From Pullichristensenella sp963930055 (GTDB lineage: Bacteria; Bacillota; Clostridia; Christensenellales; Aristaeellaceae), in assembly GCA_963930055.1 (NCBI GenBank), contig CAWVKS010000005.1, positions 1-64,000 on the forward strand: DNA of 64,000 nucleotides, in the 5' to 3' direction. Made by a program: the position numbers and the translations under genes. The notes beneath the pieces are model-generated. The model did no database searches. It had not been told where the DNA came from and saw only the letters and a list, made by a program, of their open reading frames with translations. Within the stretch, counting starts at the first letter, position 1; each line of letters starts with the position of its first letter. Below, piece by piece: positions 46,023 through 55,399 of this stretch.

Positions 46023-47588
46023 ATGGCGGAAAAGACGCGGCAGTATGTGGCGATTGACGCCAAGAGCTTCTACGCGAGCGTCGAATGCGTGGAACGGCAT
46101 TTGAACCCGCTGACCACCAACCTCGTCGTCGCGGACGAGAGCCGCACGGAAAAGACGATCTGCCTCGCCGTCTCCCCGGCATTGAAGGCGCACAAGGTTC
46201 CAGGCCGGCCGCGGCTGTTCGAGGTGATCCAGCGCATCCGGGAGGTCAACCGGGAACGCCTGAAGGCAGGCATACGCTCCGGGGCCATCCGGCGCGACCC
46301 GGAGACGCGGGAATACCGCTTCTCTTCCGCCTCGTTCGACGCGGAAGCGCTTGCGGCCGACCCCTCGCTGGAAGTGTCCTATATCGTCGCGCCGCCCCGG
46401 ATGCGGCTCTACGAAGAGTACAGCAGCAGGATCTACGCCACCTATCTCAAGTACGTCGCTCCCGAGGACATACTCGTATATTCCATTGACGAGGTGTTCA
46501 TCGACGTGACGGATTATCTGCGCACCTGCGGCATGAGCGCGCATGAGATGACCATGACGATGGTGCGCGACGTGCTGTACAACACCGGCATCACCGCCAC
46601 GGCGGGGATCGGCACGAACCTGTACCTCGCCAAGATCGCCATGGACATCGTGGCAAAGAAGGCCACGCCGGACAAGGACGGCGTGCGCATCGCGGAACTG
46701 GATGAAATGAAGTACCGGGAGCTTTTGTGGACGCATCGCCCGCTGACTGATTTCTGGCGCGTCGGCGGCGGCATTTCCAGAAAGCTGGAAGCCATGCACC
46801 TGCGCACGATGGGCGACGTGGCGCGAGCTTCTCTCGACCCTGTCGCGGAAGATCTGCTGTACAAAACATTCGGCGTCAACGCCGAGCTGCTCATCGACCA
46901 CGCCTGGGGCTGGGAGCCGGTGACCATGGAGGTCATAAAGCAGTACCAGCCCTCCACCAGCAGCCTTTCCTCCGGGCAGGTGCTGCACTGCCCATACGAC
47001 TTTGAGAAGGGCCGCCTGATCGTCCGCGAGATGACCGAGCTGTTGGCGCTGGATCTGGTCAGGAAGCGCGTGGTCACCAGGCAGATGGTGCTGGACATCG
47101 GCTACGACCGGGGGGGGAGAGTCTCGCCGGGGAGCGCGGGAAACGGTATGCCGGCGAGGTCGCTACGGATCGCTACGGGCGCAAGATCCCCCGGCACGCC
47201 CACGGCACCGGGAACATCGGCCGCTACACCAGCTCCACGCACGCGCTGATGAAGGCGGTACTCGACCTGTACGACCGCGTGGTGGACAGGGAACTGCTGA
47301 TCCGCCGGGTCAATATCACCGCCTGTGACCTCATCCCCGAAGACGCGATCCCGGAGGCCAGGCCTGTGCAGCTTGACATGTTCACGGACTATGAGGCCGT
47401 TGAACGTGCGGAAGAAGCGCTGCGCTCCGCCGAGGAACGGGGAGCGCAGGCTGCAACAGGCGACGCTGGCCATACAGGAAAGATTCGGGAAGAACGCGAT
47501 GCTCAAGGGGATGAACCTGATGGAGGGCGGCACGACCATGGAGCGAAACGGCCAGATCGGCGGGCACAAGGCGGGTGACGGGCTGTGA
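46023..47588 (+). CDS. UmuC/DinB-type Y-family polymerase (two frame breaks)
   Basis: The N-terminal 360 residues are intact: YVAIDAKSFYASVECVERHL, IATYLKYVAPEDILVYSIDEVF (DE catalytic pair) and TAGIGTNLYLAKIAMDIVAK. Near 47110-47117 a run of eight Gs is one base short: adding a G restores ESLAGERGKRYAGEVATDRY and the usual end KHAHGTGNIGRYTSST. A second shift near 47438-47441 (one extra G) restores RRLQQATLAIQERFGK and GMNLMEGGTTMERNGQIGGH. Both lie in G runs and could be assembly errors or true mutations. It normally gives error-prone bypass in the SOS response. The start has AGGAGG 9 bases upstream. Confidence 0.85.
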
Positions 47589-48067
47589 CGGATAAAGACT
47601 TCCCCTACGCGGACATACTGCACTTGCCCCATCACAGGGCGGCAGGCCGGGCGCACATGAGCCTGCACGACCGTGCCGCGCAATTCGCCCCTTTCGCGGC
47701 GCTGACCGGGTTTGACGGCGTGATCGCGGAGACGGGCCGGCAGACGGAGCGTCGGGTGGAATTGTCGGAAAGCGAAAAGGCGCGGCTGGACCGCAAGTTC
47801 GCGCGCATCATTGAAAGTCTTCAGCAGGGACAGCATCCGACGGTCACGGTGAAGTATTTCGAGGCGGACGCGCGCAAGGATGGCGGCGCGCACAGGCAAC
47901 ATTCGGGAGAGGTAAAAAAGATAGACCTGTTCGAGAGGACAATGGTGTTCATGGGGGAAAACAGTCGCTCGGGAGGGAAGGCAGTTTCCCTCGACGACGT
48001 CGTGGACATCAGAGGGAAGTCGCTGGAAGCCCTTGAAGATGCCTGCGAGGGCGACGACGCCTTTTGA
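47585..48067 (+). CDS. YolD-like protein
   Basis: The 160-residue protein has the YolD signature (MSLHDRAAQFAPFAALTGFD; ETGRQTERRVELSESEKARL) and then VTVKYFEADARKDGGAHRQH with VDDVVDIRG-like VSLDDVVDIRG. YolD proteins regulate or assist Y-family polymerases (UvrX/YqjW) in Firmicutes. It overlaps the polymerase gene stop. The gene is intact and is the last of the SOS-like operon; an IS begins 8 bases after its stop. Confidence 0.85.
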   Translation: MTDKDFPYADILHLPHHRAAGRAHMSLHDRAAQFAPFAALTGFDGVIAETGRQTERRVELSESEKARLDRKFARIIESLQQGQHPTVTVKYFEADARKDGGAHRQHSGEVKKIDLFERTMVFMGENSRSGGKAVSLDDVVDIRGKSLEALEDACEGDDAF

Positions 48068-48074
48068 GGGTCAA

Positions 48075-49577
48075 TCCCAAATTCTGTGTAAACTCCAAAT
48101 GAGGCATGAACAGAGCAGGATCATCCATTGTGCGCGGCAGCGGATTTATCCGACTGCCGCCTTGTGTGCAGTATAACGCCGGCGGGGGTGGATGTCAAGG
48201 GCGGCGGCAAGGCCGCCGTTCATCGGAGCGCCGCGCACAGCGGCGCGCAGACCCTTGACGTCCGGCCCCGGCGGTGTTATTCGGGCATGCGTCCGGCAAA
48301 ATAGATGGACAGCTGCGCATGGATCACGCTCCAGTCCTGCCGCCGTCCCGTCCACTTTTTCGTGATGTGCATCATCGCCAGATACAGCATTTTCAACAGG
48401 CTGTCGTCTGTTGGAAACACCGATTTGGCCCTGGTCACCTTGCGCAGCTGGCGGTTGAAACCCTCTATGGCGTTGGTGGTATAGATCAGCCTGCGCACCT
48501 CCTGAGGGTACTTGAAATATGTACTCAGATTGGCCCAGTTCGCCCGCCAGGACTGGGAGATTCTCGGGTATTTCCCGTCCCAGCGCTCTCCAAAGGCGTC
48601 CAGAGCATTCAATGCTGCCTGCTCGTCTACGGCGCATAGACTGCCTTCAGATCCGCCATGAGGGCTCTTATATCCTTATAGGACACATACCTGCTGGAAT
48701 TGCGCAGCTGGTGGAGGATGCAGTTTTGGATCTCGGTCTGAGGGAAGCTGGCGTGAATGGCCGCATCAAATCCCGTCAAGTTGTCCGTGCAGGCGATGAA
48801 AATGTCCTCTACGCCACGGTTCTTCAGACCATTGAGCAGTCGCCCAGAATTTGGCGCTCTCGTTTTCTCCGACCCACATACCCAGAACGTCCTTCCGGCC
48901 GTTCAGGTCAATGCCAATAGCGATGTATACCGCCTTCTTCACGATCTGGCCCTCGCTGCGGACATGGTAGTGGATCGCGTCCAGAAACACTACGGCGTAG
49001 ATCCCCTCCAGCGGCCGTTGCTGCCACTCCCGCACGATGGGCAGGATCTTGTCCGTGATCCGGCTCACGGTGCTGTCTGAGACGCAGATGCCGTAGATGT
49101 CCTGTATATGGGCCTCAATATCTCCCGTCGTCATCCCCTTGGCGTACATGGACAGGATCTTCTCCTCTATGTCCTGGCTGATGCTGGTCTGGTTCTTCTT
49201 CAGCACCTGGGGCTCAAATTCGCCTTTCCGGTCGCGGGGAACGGACACTTCCACATCTCCGAAGCTGGTGCGCAGCGTCTTGCTGCTGTGGCCGTTGCGG
49301 CTGTTGTCCGTGGCCTTGTTCCTGTAGTCGTATCTGCTGTAGCCCAGTTCATCCTCCAGCTCCGCCTCCAAGCCGTTCTCCATGAACTCCGCGATGGTCT
49401 CCTTGAACAGATTCTGGATGTCGTCCATGCTGCCGATGTTTGCCATCTGCAGCAGCTCCCGGATCTTCTCCCGTCGCGCCTTTTCTTCCGGGGTACGGTT
49501 CTTTCTGGACATGTGTTTTACCTCCTGTGTGATGCTTCTATTCTACACCTCATGGGAGGTTTACACAAAGTTTGGGA
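48075..49577. mobile_element. IS256-family insertion sequence
   Basis: Terminal inverted repeats start TCCCAAA(T/C)T(C/T)TGTGTAAAC on both sides (48075 onward and reverse complement ending at 49577), matching over about 30 bases with a few mismatches. The single transposase gene is on the minus strand. I see no clear 8-9 base target duplication (GAGGGTCAA left, CGGTCTCGG right), so the element may have been rearranged. It separates the YolD operon from the Fic/recombinase operon. Confidence 0.85.
48277..49512 (-). pseudogene. IS256-family transposase, frameshifted
   Basis: The N-terminal part (248 residues, 48766-49512) has the mutator-type motif FLDAIHYHVRSEGQIVKKAV (first Asp). The sequence between 48612 and 48845 in another frame encodes IACTDNLTGFDAAI (second Asp) and ILHQLRNSSRYVSYKDIRAL. 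The last 111 residues (48277-48612) hold the IYTTNAIEGFNRQLRKVTRA block with the catalytic Glu region. Two small indels, near 48845 and 48635, break the gene into three frames. It is probably inactive, unless the breaks are sequencing errors. Confidence 0.85.
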
Positions 49578-49813
49578 CGGTCTCGGCCATCATGCGGAGC
49601 GTCGCCGAATCACCCGCACAGATGGCATGATCCAGCTTGACGATCAGCGTTGTGGCGGTGGTGGCATTGTCGCTGGTCGTAGGATTCCCCGTCCGAAGTA
49701 TACTTTATATCAACGCCGTTTACAGCGGTTTCGCCGCATAAAGACCCCCGATGTGATTGGGCGCTTCTGTCCCATATCTCATCAGGGGTTTGCAGCGTCT
49801 GAAAAAAGATCGC
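49578..49813. other. Intergenic stretch after the IS
   Basis: No gene is visible. A 9 bp hairpin CCCCCGATG / CATCAGGGG (49745-49788) with TCTTTAT on the minus-strand side may end transcription of the operon at 49814. The rest is unremarkable. Confidence 0.55.
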
Positions 49814-50491
49814 TCACGGCGTCTGCGCGTCTTCGGCATCCAACAGCAAACGTATGATCTCGCGGGAGGTCTCCGGGTCGCGCTCGAGCAACAGCTCTGC
49901 CAGCGCGTTGGAGGTGATCTGAAAGGCGAAGTGCAGCATCGGCACCGCAAGAAACCGCTTTGCGAACAGCTCGTTCAGCTTTTCCATATCTGTCTCGCTT
50001 CCCAGTATCCCGCAGATCTCGCTGTAAAGTTTGTCGAGCAAGGCCGAGTCCATGCGTGTCTCTGTATCGTACCAGATGTCCTGGACAAGCGTGGGCAGAT
50101 GCTCGTGGAGGAACTTGCCCACCATGTGGCAGAAGTAGATGAGGTATCTCGTATTCGCTTCCTGATTGGGCAGCGGATGCTTCGCGGCATATTCCTGCAC
50201 TTCCCGGGCGAAAATGTCCTGCCGTTCCTGCTCGGGCGGCAAGCCCTGCGCCGCCCTGCGGCATTGCGCGGAGAGCGGGCGGGTCAGGGGATCGTCGGCG
50301 GAGAAAACCTCATCCAGGGGGGTCGAACAGGCGATCAGGAGCTGACGGATGTATTCGTCGAGCTTATACGCGTGCGTCCCCAGCCGCCGGCGAATCATCC
50401 TTGCCTGCGATAGAAAGCTCTCGAGCGTGTCGTGCCCGGCGACGAAATCAGCAGCGCCCAACCATGCGTTTTCGCGCTCAAATATGTTCAT
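49814..50491 (-). CDS. Unknown protein of the recombinase operon
   Basis: The 225-residue protein starts MNIFERENAWLGAADFVAGH, and the rest is predicted helical (ARMIRRRLGTHAYKLDEYIR; NTRYLIYFCHMVGKFLHEHL). I recognise no family. AAGGAGG precedes the ATG at 50491. It is the last gene of the operon that starts at the serine recombinase and is co-directional with it. Confidence 0.65.
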   Translation of the reverse strand: MNIFERENAWLGAADFVAGHDTLESFLSQARMIRRRLGTHAYKLDEYIRQLLIACSTPLDEVFSADDPLTRPLSAQCRRAAQGLPPEQERQDIFAREVQEYAAKHPLPNQEANTRYLIYFCHMVGKFLHEHLPTLVQDIWYDTETRMDSALLDKLYSEICGILGSETDMEKLNELFAKRFLAVPMLHFAFQITSNALAELLLERDPETSREIIRLLLDAEDAQTP

Positions 50492-50510
50492 GGGAACCTC
50501 CTTCATGTCG

Positions 50511-52898
50511 TCATGCGCTGAGCGTCGCCCGTCCGGCGGCACTCTCCATCAGGCGCTCCGCATCCTGCTCCTGCTGCTGGCTGGGTGGCAGTGGCCCCGC
50601 CACCTGTCTAAAGCACTCGGGATGCTCTTCGGAGGACACCGCAAAAACATAGCGGTTGGCCTTCCCTGGCTCCCGGATCGTTTCCAGTATGCCGCGCTCG
50701 GCGAAGTTTTTCAGGTGAAAGTACATCGTTGAATCGTCGGTGTGGAGCAGCTTTGAACAATCTTCGGCACAGAACTCCTTTTGACCAAATTGCCCGTACA
50801 TTGTCGCCAGATATTGCTTCTGTTTGGACGTAAGAGCGTCGCTGCGGACGTCAGCGGGGCGCTCCCGGTTCAGTCGATAGATGCATCGGCCATGCCCGTC
50901 GCGCATCTTGTGGATCAGCCCCATGTTCATCGCACGGCGAACATCGGTGCAATATGTCGTTTTGGAAACGTCAAACGTCTCTCCCCATTCCTTCGGGGCA
51001 AAATGCTCCCTGCCGCTGTCAATGAGCTTCAGGAGAAACTGTCCTATTCGTTGAAAACTGGATGATAATGGATCCGCCGCCAGCACGCGCAGCGTTTCCG
51101 TGAGATCAGTCGAGAGGGCAGGATCTGCGGCCTCTTCCTGCAGGCAAAACTCATACAGCGCCGTTCTCTGTTCTGGCGTCACATTCCTAATGATGCCTCG
51201 TTCCGCCATGACGTCGCAGGCGTCGTCAGCGTTCTCCTTGGGAACGCCCATGTAGCCTACCCATTCCGAACGGTGGAAGCGGTAAATGCCTTTGGCGAGC
51301 ATTTCCCGGATGGTCTCCGCCGCCCGCCGCCTTATGTTCGATTTGCTGCGGGAAAAGGTTTCCACCTTATCCTCGAAGCTCATGGCAGCCCATGCCGACG
51401 CCTTGGCTGCCAGTTTTGCTCTCGTTGCCCATTGCGGGGGGCTCTCCGTAGCGGCCCCATCCGGCGCGATCCTGAAAGAATAGCGCATGAGATCTCCGCC
51501 GAGGTGCTTTTCGAGCATCCCCCTGTCGTAGAGGGCGCGGCATTCATGGTCTGCTTTCCTGCGGGGAATCTGCAATATCCGGCTCCAGTCTGTGACGGTG
51601 AACGTAGTCATGCCATGGCTGAGCATGGCGCGGATGTGTTCCGGGTATTCCCGGCAGCGTTCGTAGGGGGAATCCTTGAGCGCGTCAACTTTCTCGAGGA
51701 ACTCTTCCTGCGAACACAGGGGCCAGGGCGGCTGATGGCGGCGCCTGGGGCCAGGGGTCTCTACGGGGACAGCCTTTTCTTCGGGGCCATCGTCCCCTTT
51801 CCCGGCATCTTCGGTGTCTGCGTCAATAATGCTGTCATCCACCGCAAGCAACTCGTCGGGCGTCATTGCGCTTGGAACACGCATTTCTGTGGGAGCGCTT
51901 TGCAACGGCTCCCGCGCCATGCGGCGTTCCTGTTCCAATGCCTCTTCCTCCCTGTGCCGTTCCCGCGTTTTTTTCTCCTCCAGCGCCCGGGCAAGAAGCT
52001 CCAAATAGTATTCCACGAAGTACGTGAGATCCCCGCCGTTCTCGCCACGAAGGATATCCCGCATGGCCTTGTAGTAGCGGTAATTCTCCCGGGCGATGAC
52101 GCCGGAAATGGAAATATCCCGGAACAGGTCATAACCGCTGCGCAAAAGCACCGCGGAAGAGATCATCCGCGCCAGCCGTTCGTTCCCTTCGGGGAAGGGG
52201 CGTACCACCAATATGTATGCCTGTCCGACCGCCGACTTGATCAGCGGATGGACGCCGCCATCGCGGAGAAAATCGTAGTATTCCCGCATCCTGTCGGGCA
52301 GGGAAATGGCGGACGGGACGCTGTAACGCTCATCGCTCATAGCGGCGATGGGATGGCTGTCTGTCTGACGATAATCCTCTGCGGCGTTGTCCATCTCCTG
52401 CGTCAGCGCCCAGGCAAGGGAGCGGACAAACGGTTCGTCCAAAGGGAGATAGAGCGCGCTGATCATCGCCTGCCAGGCGCAGCGGTTGTTCCAGATCATC
52501 TGCTCCTGGATGTTCTCCGGCTCTGTGCCCCGTTGCAGGAAGTCCATGGCCTCCTGCAAGGGGATCTGCGCGCCCTCGACAAAGCTGGTAAAGAACATCT
52601 CCTCCGTCATGGCGCTGGTCATCTGCGCCCGATAGGGGTCAAAGCCGTCCGCCTGCGCCATTGCCGCCTCGCAGAGCCGCTCGCTGGCATGGACCATGCG
52701 CTGGGTCTCCACATACCAGTAGGGCATCCCGGCGGCGTTATATAGGGGCAACACTGCGGCCGTCGCCTTTCGGCGGTTCAGCAGTTCCGGCCAGAAGGCG
52801 TCGATGGACAGGCTCAGCGGGAGCTTGTAGAGTACTTCCTGCCGTGAGAGGTAGTGTTCCTGAAAATACGCCATCAGCCTCTCTTTTTCCAATGCCAC
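50511..52898 (-). CDS. Fic-domain protein with degenerate active site and winged helices
   Basis: In this 795-residue protein the first 320 residues resemble a Fic/DOC domain. TSFVEG (about residue 104) fits the inhibitory-helix motif [ST]xxxE[GN]. The active-site loop reads VRPFPEGNERLARMI (about residue 233), where the consensus is HPFx[DE]GNGRxxR. His is replaced by Arg, and the glycine before the conserved Arg by Glu, so AMP transfer is unlikely. The C-terminal 450 residues contain several winged-helix-like repeats (FTVTDWSRILQIPRRKADHE; YRFHRSEWVGYMGVPKENAD). I use the GTG at 52898, which has GGAGG 9 bases upstream. Possibly a DNA-binding regulator. Confidence 0.78.
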   Translation of the reverse strand: MALEKERLMAYFQEHYLSRQEVLYKLPLSLSIDAFWPELLNRRKATAAVLPLYNAAGMPYWYVETQRMVHASERLCEAAMAQADGFDPYRAQMTSAMTEEMFFTSFVEGAQIPLQEAMDFLQRGTEPENIQEQMIWNNRCAWQAMISALYLPLDEPFVRSLAWALTQEMDNAAEDYRQTDSHPIAAMSDERYSVPSAISLPDRMREYYDFLRDGGVHPLIKSAVGQAYILVVRPFPEGNERLARMISSAVLLRSGYDLFRDISISGVIARENYRYYKAMRDILRGENGGDLTYFVEYYLELLARALEEKKTRERHREEEALEQERRMAREPLQSAPTEMRVPSAMTPDELLAVDDSIIDADTEDAGKGDDGPEEKAVPVETPGPRRRHQPPWPLCSQEEFLEKVDALKDSPYERCREYPEHIRAMLSHGMTTFTVTDWSRILQIPRRKADHECRALYDRGMLEKHLGGDLMRYSFRIAPDGAATESPPQWATRAKLAAKASAWAAMSFEDKVETFSRSKSNIRRRAAETIREMLAKGIYRFHRSEWVGYMGVPKENADDACDVMAERGIIRNVTPEQRTALYEFCLQEEAADPALSTDLTETLRVLAADPLSSSFQRIGQFLLKLIDSGREHFAPKEWGETFDVSKTTYCTDVRRAMNMGLIHKMRDGHGRCIYRLNRERPADVRSDALTSKQKQYLATMYGQFGQKEFCAEDCSKLLHTDDSTMYFHLKNFAERGILETIREPGKANRYVFAVSSEEHPECFRQVAGPLPPSQQQEQDAERLMESAAGRATLSA

Positions 52899-52903
52899 AC
52901 AGA

Positions 52904-53323
52904 TCAACCTCCTCTGCCGGTCCTGCTGCCTTCTCCGCCGAGCGGTGCGTGGAGCAGCGCGGGCTGGGCGCTGTTCAGGTCAAACACGATGGCGTTGTGG
53001 GACTCGATATACGTCCCATAGACCACCCATGGCCGCGCGTCCATCCAGCGGATCAGCCTGCGGATGCGCCTGAGCAGCGAGTGGCCGCTCATTTCAAACT
53101 GCGACATGGGCGTCGTAGGGACTACGATCGCCTCCCTGTCGTCGATGGTGCATGCCTGCACCAGGAGCATTTGCCGCTCTTCGTTGATCAGCATCTGCAC
53201 CTGACGGGGATGCTGCAGTGTATCAAGCACAGCCTGGTTGAGCAGTATGCTGTCCTCCTCCAGACAGAGGGTCAACGTCAGCGGTTCGACGCTGATCCGG
53301 GAAATCCCATCGTATCCGTTCAT
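52904..53323 (-). CDS. Stand-alone recombinase-C-terminal-like protein, copy 1
   Basis: The 139-residue protein has EEDSILLNQAVLDTLQHPRQ, then VQMLINEERQMLLVQACT, GHSLLRRIRRLIRWMDARPW and YIESHNAIVFDLNSA. This pattern matches the C-terminal domain of the serine recombinase encoded at 55400 (I-x-F-N-x-x-C ... Y-V-x-x-L-x-N-P ... L-x-x-R-P-C ... G-W ... F-D-L). It is coupled to neighbours by 4-base overlaps. Probably helps recombinase function or regulates it; that is inferred. Confidence 0.7.
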   Translation of the reverse strand: MNGYDGISRISVEPLTLTLCLEEDSILLNQAVLDTLQHPRQVQMLINEERQMLLVQACTIDDREAIVVPTTPMSQFEMSGHSLLRRIRRLIRWMDARPWVVYGTYIESHNAIVFDLNSAQPALLHAPLGGEGSRTGRGG

Positions 53324-54186
53324 ACCTTCGTCACCTCACCTGTCTCCTGGTCGATGATCTCCATGGGCATCTGTTCAGGGGTTTGGGCGCCGGCCGCGTT
53401 TTCCATGAGATCGAAGCCCTCCATCAAGTCGACGCGCGTGGACGCCGTATGCTCCAATACCGGCATACCGAAGGAATCGCGCCAGTCGGAGGGGTACATG
53501 GGAACAGGCCGCTTGCGCCGGGGCTTGCCCTCTTCATCCACTTCTTTGGTCTGTGGCAGGAACGCCTCCGTACTCGTCAGGTCAAATACATACAATTGCT
53601 CGCCCTGATAGTTGATGCGCGTCCCCTGCAGCTTGTAGCGGTAGAGCGCTTCCCAGCCCATCAGGTCGTAGAGCTTGGCGGTAAAGAGCCCGCAGGTGAT
53701 CTGGCGGCTCTTGCGCTTGTCGTCACGGACCACGCACCAGCGGATGGCGTCCCGCGCACCCTCGGCACAGGGACGGATGACCAGTTTTTCCGTGGTCGGG
53801 TTCACGAGGATCTGGACATACACGACTTGCTCCAGCTTGGAGATGCAGGAATTGTTGAAGATGATGCTGTTGCCCTTGATCGTCAGTGTCGGGTCAAAGC
53901 GGTGCGAGAAAAACTCCCTGCGCACCACCTGATAGCCGTCGAAGGAAAAGCCGGCCTCCAGGGCGATCCGCGCGGCCTCGTCGCGCTCTGCCTTGCTCAG
54001 GGGCTTGAAACCTCCCGGCGTAAGCACCTGCGCCTGATCCAGCGGTGAAGTCGCCGCCATTGCCGGGGGATAGGCCCGCGCATACCCGGGGACAGGGGGC
54101 GGCGAATAGGGGCGGTTCATTGCCTGCGGCGCGTAGGCCGCCTGTTGCGCCTGCCGGTTGGGATACTTGAAGCTGCGTTCGTCCAT
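53320..54186 (-). CDS. Stand-alone recombinase-C-terminal-like protein, copy 2
   Basis: The 288-residue protein has a Pro/Ala-rich N-terminus (YPNRQAQQAAYAPQAMNRPY) and then the domain YQVVRREFFSHRFDPTLTIK, FNNSCISKLEQVVYVQILVN, KLVIRPCAEGARDAIRW and FTAKLYDLMGWEALYRYKLQ. This is the closest match to the C-terminal domain of the serine recombinase. The C-terminus SDWRDSFGMPVLEH contains another conserved block. GGAGG precedes the ATG at 54186. The recombinase has the same GTPVFEHGGD-like end. Confidence 0.78.
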   Translation of the reverse strand: MDERSFKYPNRQAQQAAYAPQAMNRPYSPPPVPGYARAYPPAMAATSPLDQAQVLTPGGFKPLSKAERDEAARIALEAGFSFDGYQVVRREFFSHRFDPTLTIKGNSIIFNNSCISKLEQVVYVQILVNPTTEKLVIRPCAEGARDAIRWCVVRDDKRKSRQITCGLFTAKLYDLMGWEALYRYKLQGTRINYQGEQLYVFDLTSTEAFLPQTKEVDEEGKPRRKRPVPMYPSDWRDSFGMPVLEHTASTRVDLMEGFDLMENAAGAQTPEQMPMEIIDQETGEVTKV

Positions 54187-54206
54187 GCGTGTTCCTCCAT
54201 TCTTTA

Positions 54207-54644
54207 TCAAAGCCGCGGCGCGTATTTGCGTCGGGCGACCGCTTCCGTGTCGTGCAAGGCAAACAGCAGGATAGGGCCGGTATGGGTCTGGATGGCGGTG
54301 CCGGCGGCGCGATAATCACATTCTTGGCGCCAACCCATCCGCGCATAGAGCCCCTGCACAAAGGGCGATGATAGGATCGCCTTGGGCCTCACGCACGCGC
54401 CCGTCCTGTGGACCCACTCTGCCCCGGGAACGTCGTTCCCCTCCGATGGGCGCACGATCAGCATTTGCCCGTTATCGTTGACGTAAATGGTAACGCGCTC
54501 CGCCCGCGCCAGGGCGTTCACTGCTCCCTGGTTAAAGCAAAGGGCACCTGCACCAAAGCGCACCCTGGGCGGGGGCCAGGGGTAAGACGGCGCGGCCTCC
54601 TCCGCGATCCCGGGCTGTGTCCCAAACTCTGTGATATTGTTCAT
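54207..54644 (-). CDS. Stand-alone recombinase-C-terminal-like protein, copy 3
   Basis: The 145-residue protein has VRFGAGALCFNQGAVNALAR, then VTIYVNDNGQMLIVRPSEGN, FVQGLYARMGWRQECDYRAA and GPILLFALHDTEAV, the same domain as copies 1 and 2, in a more compact form. GGAGG precedes the ATG at 54644. It lies in the same operon; I know no function for the domain outside recombinases. Confidence 0.72.
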   Translation of the reverse strand: MNNITEFGTQPGIAEEAAPSYPWPPPRVRFGAGALCFNQGAVNALARAERVTIYVNDNGQMLIVRPSEGNDVPGAEWVHRTGACVRPKAILSSPFVQGLYARMGWRQECDYRAAGTAIQTHTGPILLFALHDTEAVARRKYAPRL

Positions 54645-54657
54645 ACATTCCCTCCAT

Positions 54658-55398
54658 TCATGATTTTTTCGAGCGCCACAGCTTTCCGACCAAAAGCATA
54701 TCCAGCCGCCGACAGATCTCCTGCGCGCAATCGGCCAGCGCGACCTCGTCATCATGAGCCATTTGTTCATAGAAGTCGCGCATAAAGCGCTCGCTGAAGG
54801 CTCCGTAGACCATCCGGCTGGATTCATCGTGCATGTGGCATTCGCAGCGATAGATGTACCCGAGCCAATAGGCATATTCGTAGGTGTCGGCGAGCGCTTT
54901 TATGTCTTTGGGAAGGCCAGAGGCTTTCTGTTCGACCGGCTTATCCTCAGAGGTTTCCTGCAGCGCATCGTCCGCGAGGCACGCCTGCACCACCGCGAGG
55001 TTCGCGCTCTTACTGGCGTCAACGCCGCTTACGATCCTGTCCAGCCACATCACCACGTCGACGAGCAACTGCGGGGATTGCAGCAGCATGGGGATGCGGA
55101 GGAACTCCGAGACATCATCCGTCTCCATGCCTCCGGAAACGGAGAAGCTGTAGTCGATGATGCCCGCCAGCTGGCTGTTCATGTACACGGGGACAAACCT
55201 CTCCATGGCGTACCCTTGGTCGATCGCCGCCATGAAGATATTGCCCTGCATGTCACAGTAGGCAAGGTCGCGGGCAGTGAACGGCCGCTCGATCTTCTCA
55301 ACCGCCGGGTTCAGCGGGGATTCCCGCGCCATCTTCATCAGCCTGCGCACATTGCGGGAAAGGGGCCGGCTCCGCGCCGGGTTCCTGGACTGTTTCAC
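54658..55398 (-). CDS. Recombinase-operon accessory protein
   Basis: The 246-residue protein begins (GTG at 55398, GGGAGG 8 bases upstream) with KQSRNPARSRPLSRNVRRLM. It ends ADTYEYAYWLGYIYRCECHM, then SSRMVYGAFSERFMRDFYEQ. Helical proteins of this kind are encoded directly after large serine recombinases in gut Clostridia elements. The stop of the recombinase overlaps the start region. Function unknown, perhaps a directionality or partner protein. Confidence 0.62.
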   Translation of the reverse strand: MKQSRNPARSRPLSRNVRRLMKMARESPLNPAVEKIERPFTARDLAYCDMQGNIFMAAIDQGYAMERFVPVYMNSQLAGIIDYSFSVSGGMETDDVSEFLRIPMLLQSPQLLVDVVMWLDRIVSGVDASKSANLAVVQACLADDALQETSEDKPVEQKASGLPKDIKALADTYEYAYWLGYIYRCECHMHDESSRMVYGAFSERFMRDFYEQMAHDDEVALADCAQEICRRLDMLLVGKLWRSKKS

Positions 55399-55399
55399 A

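Noticed and set aside
48066..49586. Target-site duplication around the IS256 element
   Set aside because: The flanking 8-9 bases on the two sides do not match.
49745..49788. CTGATGA with downstream AGAAG as a fourth hammerhead ribozyme on the minus strand
   Set aside because: There is no stem II hairpin, GAAA is replaced by GAAG, and the bases are better explained by a simple 9 bp hairpin.
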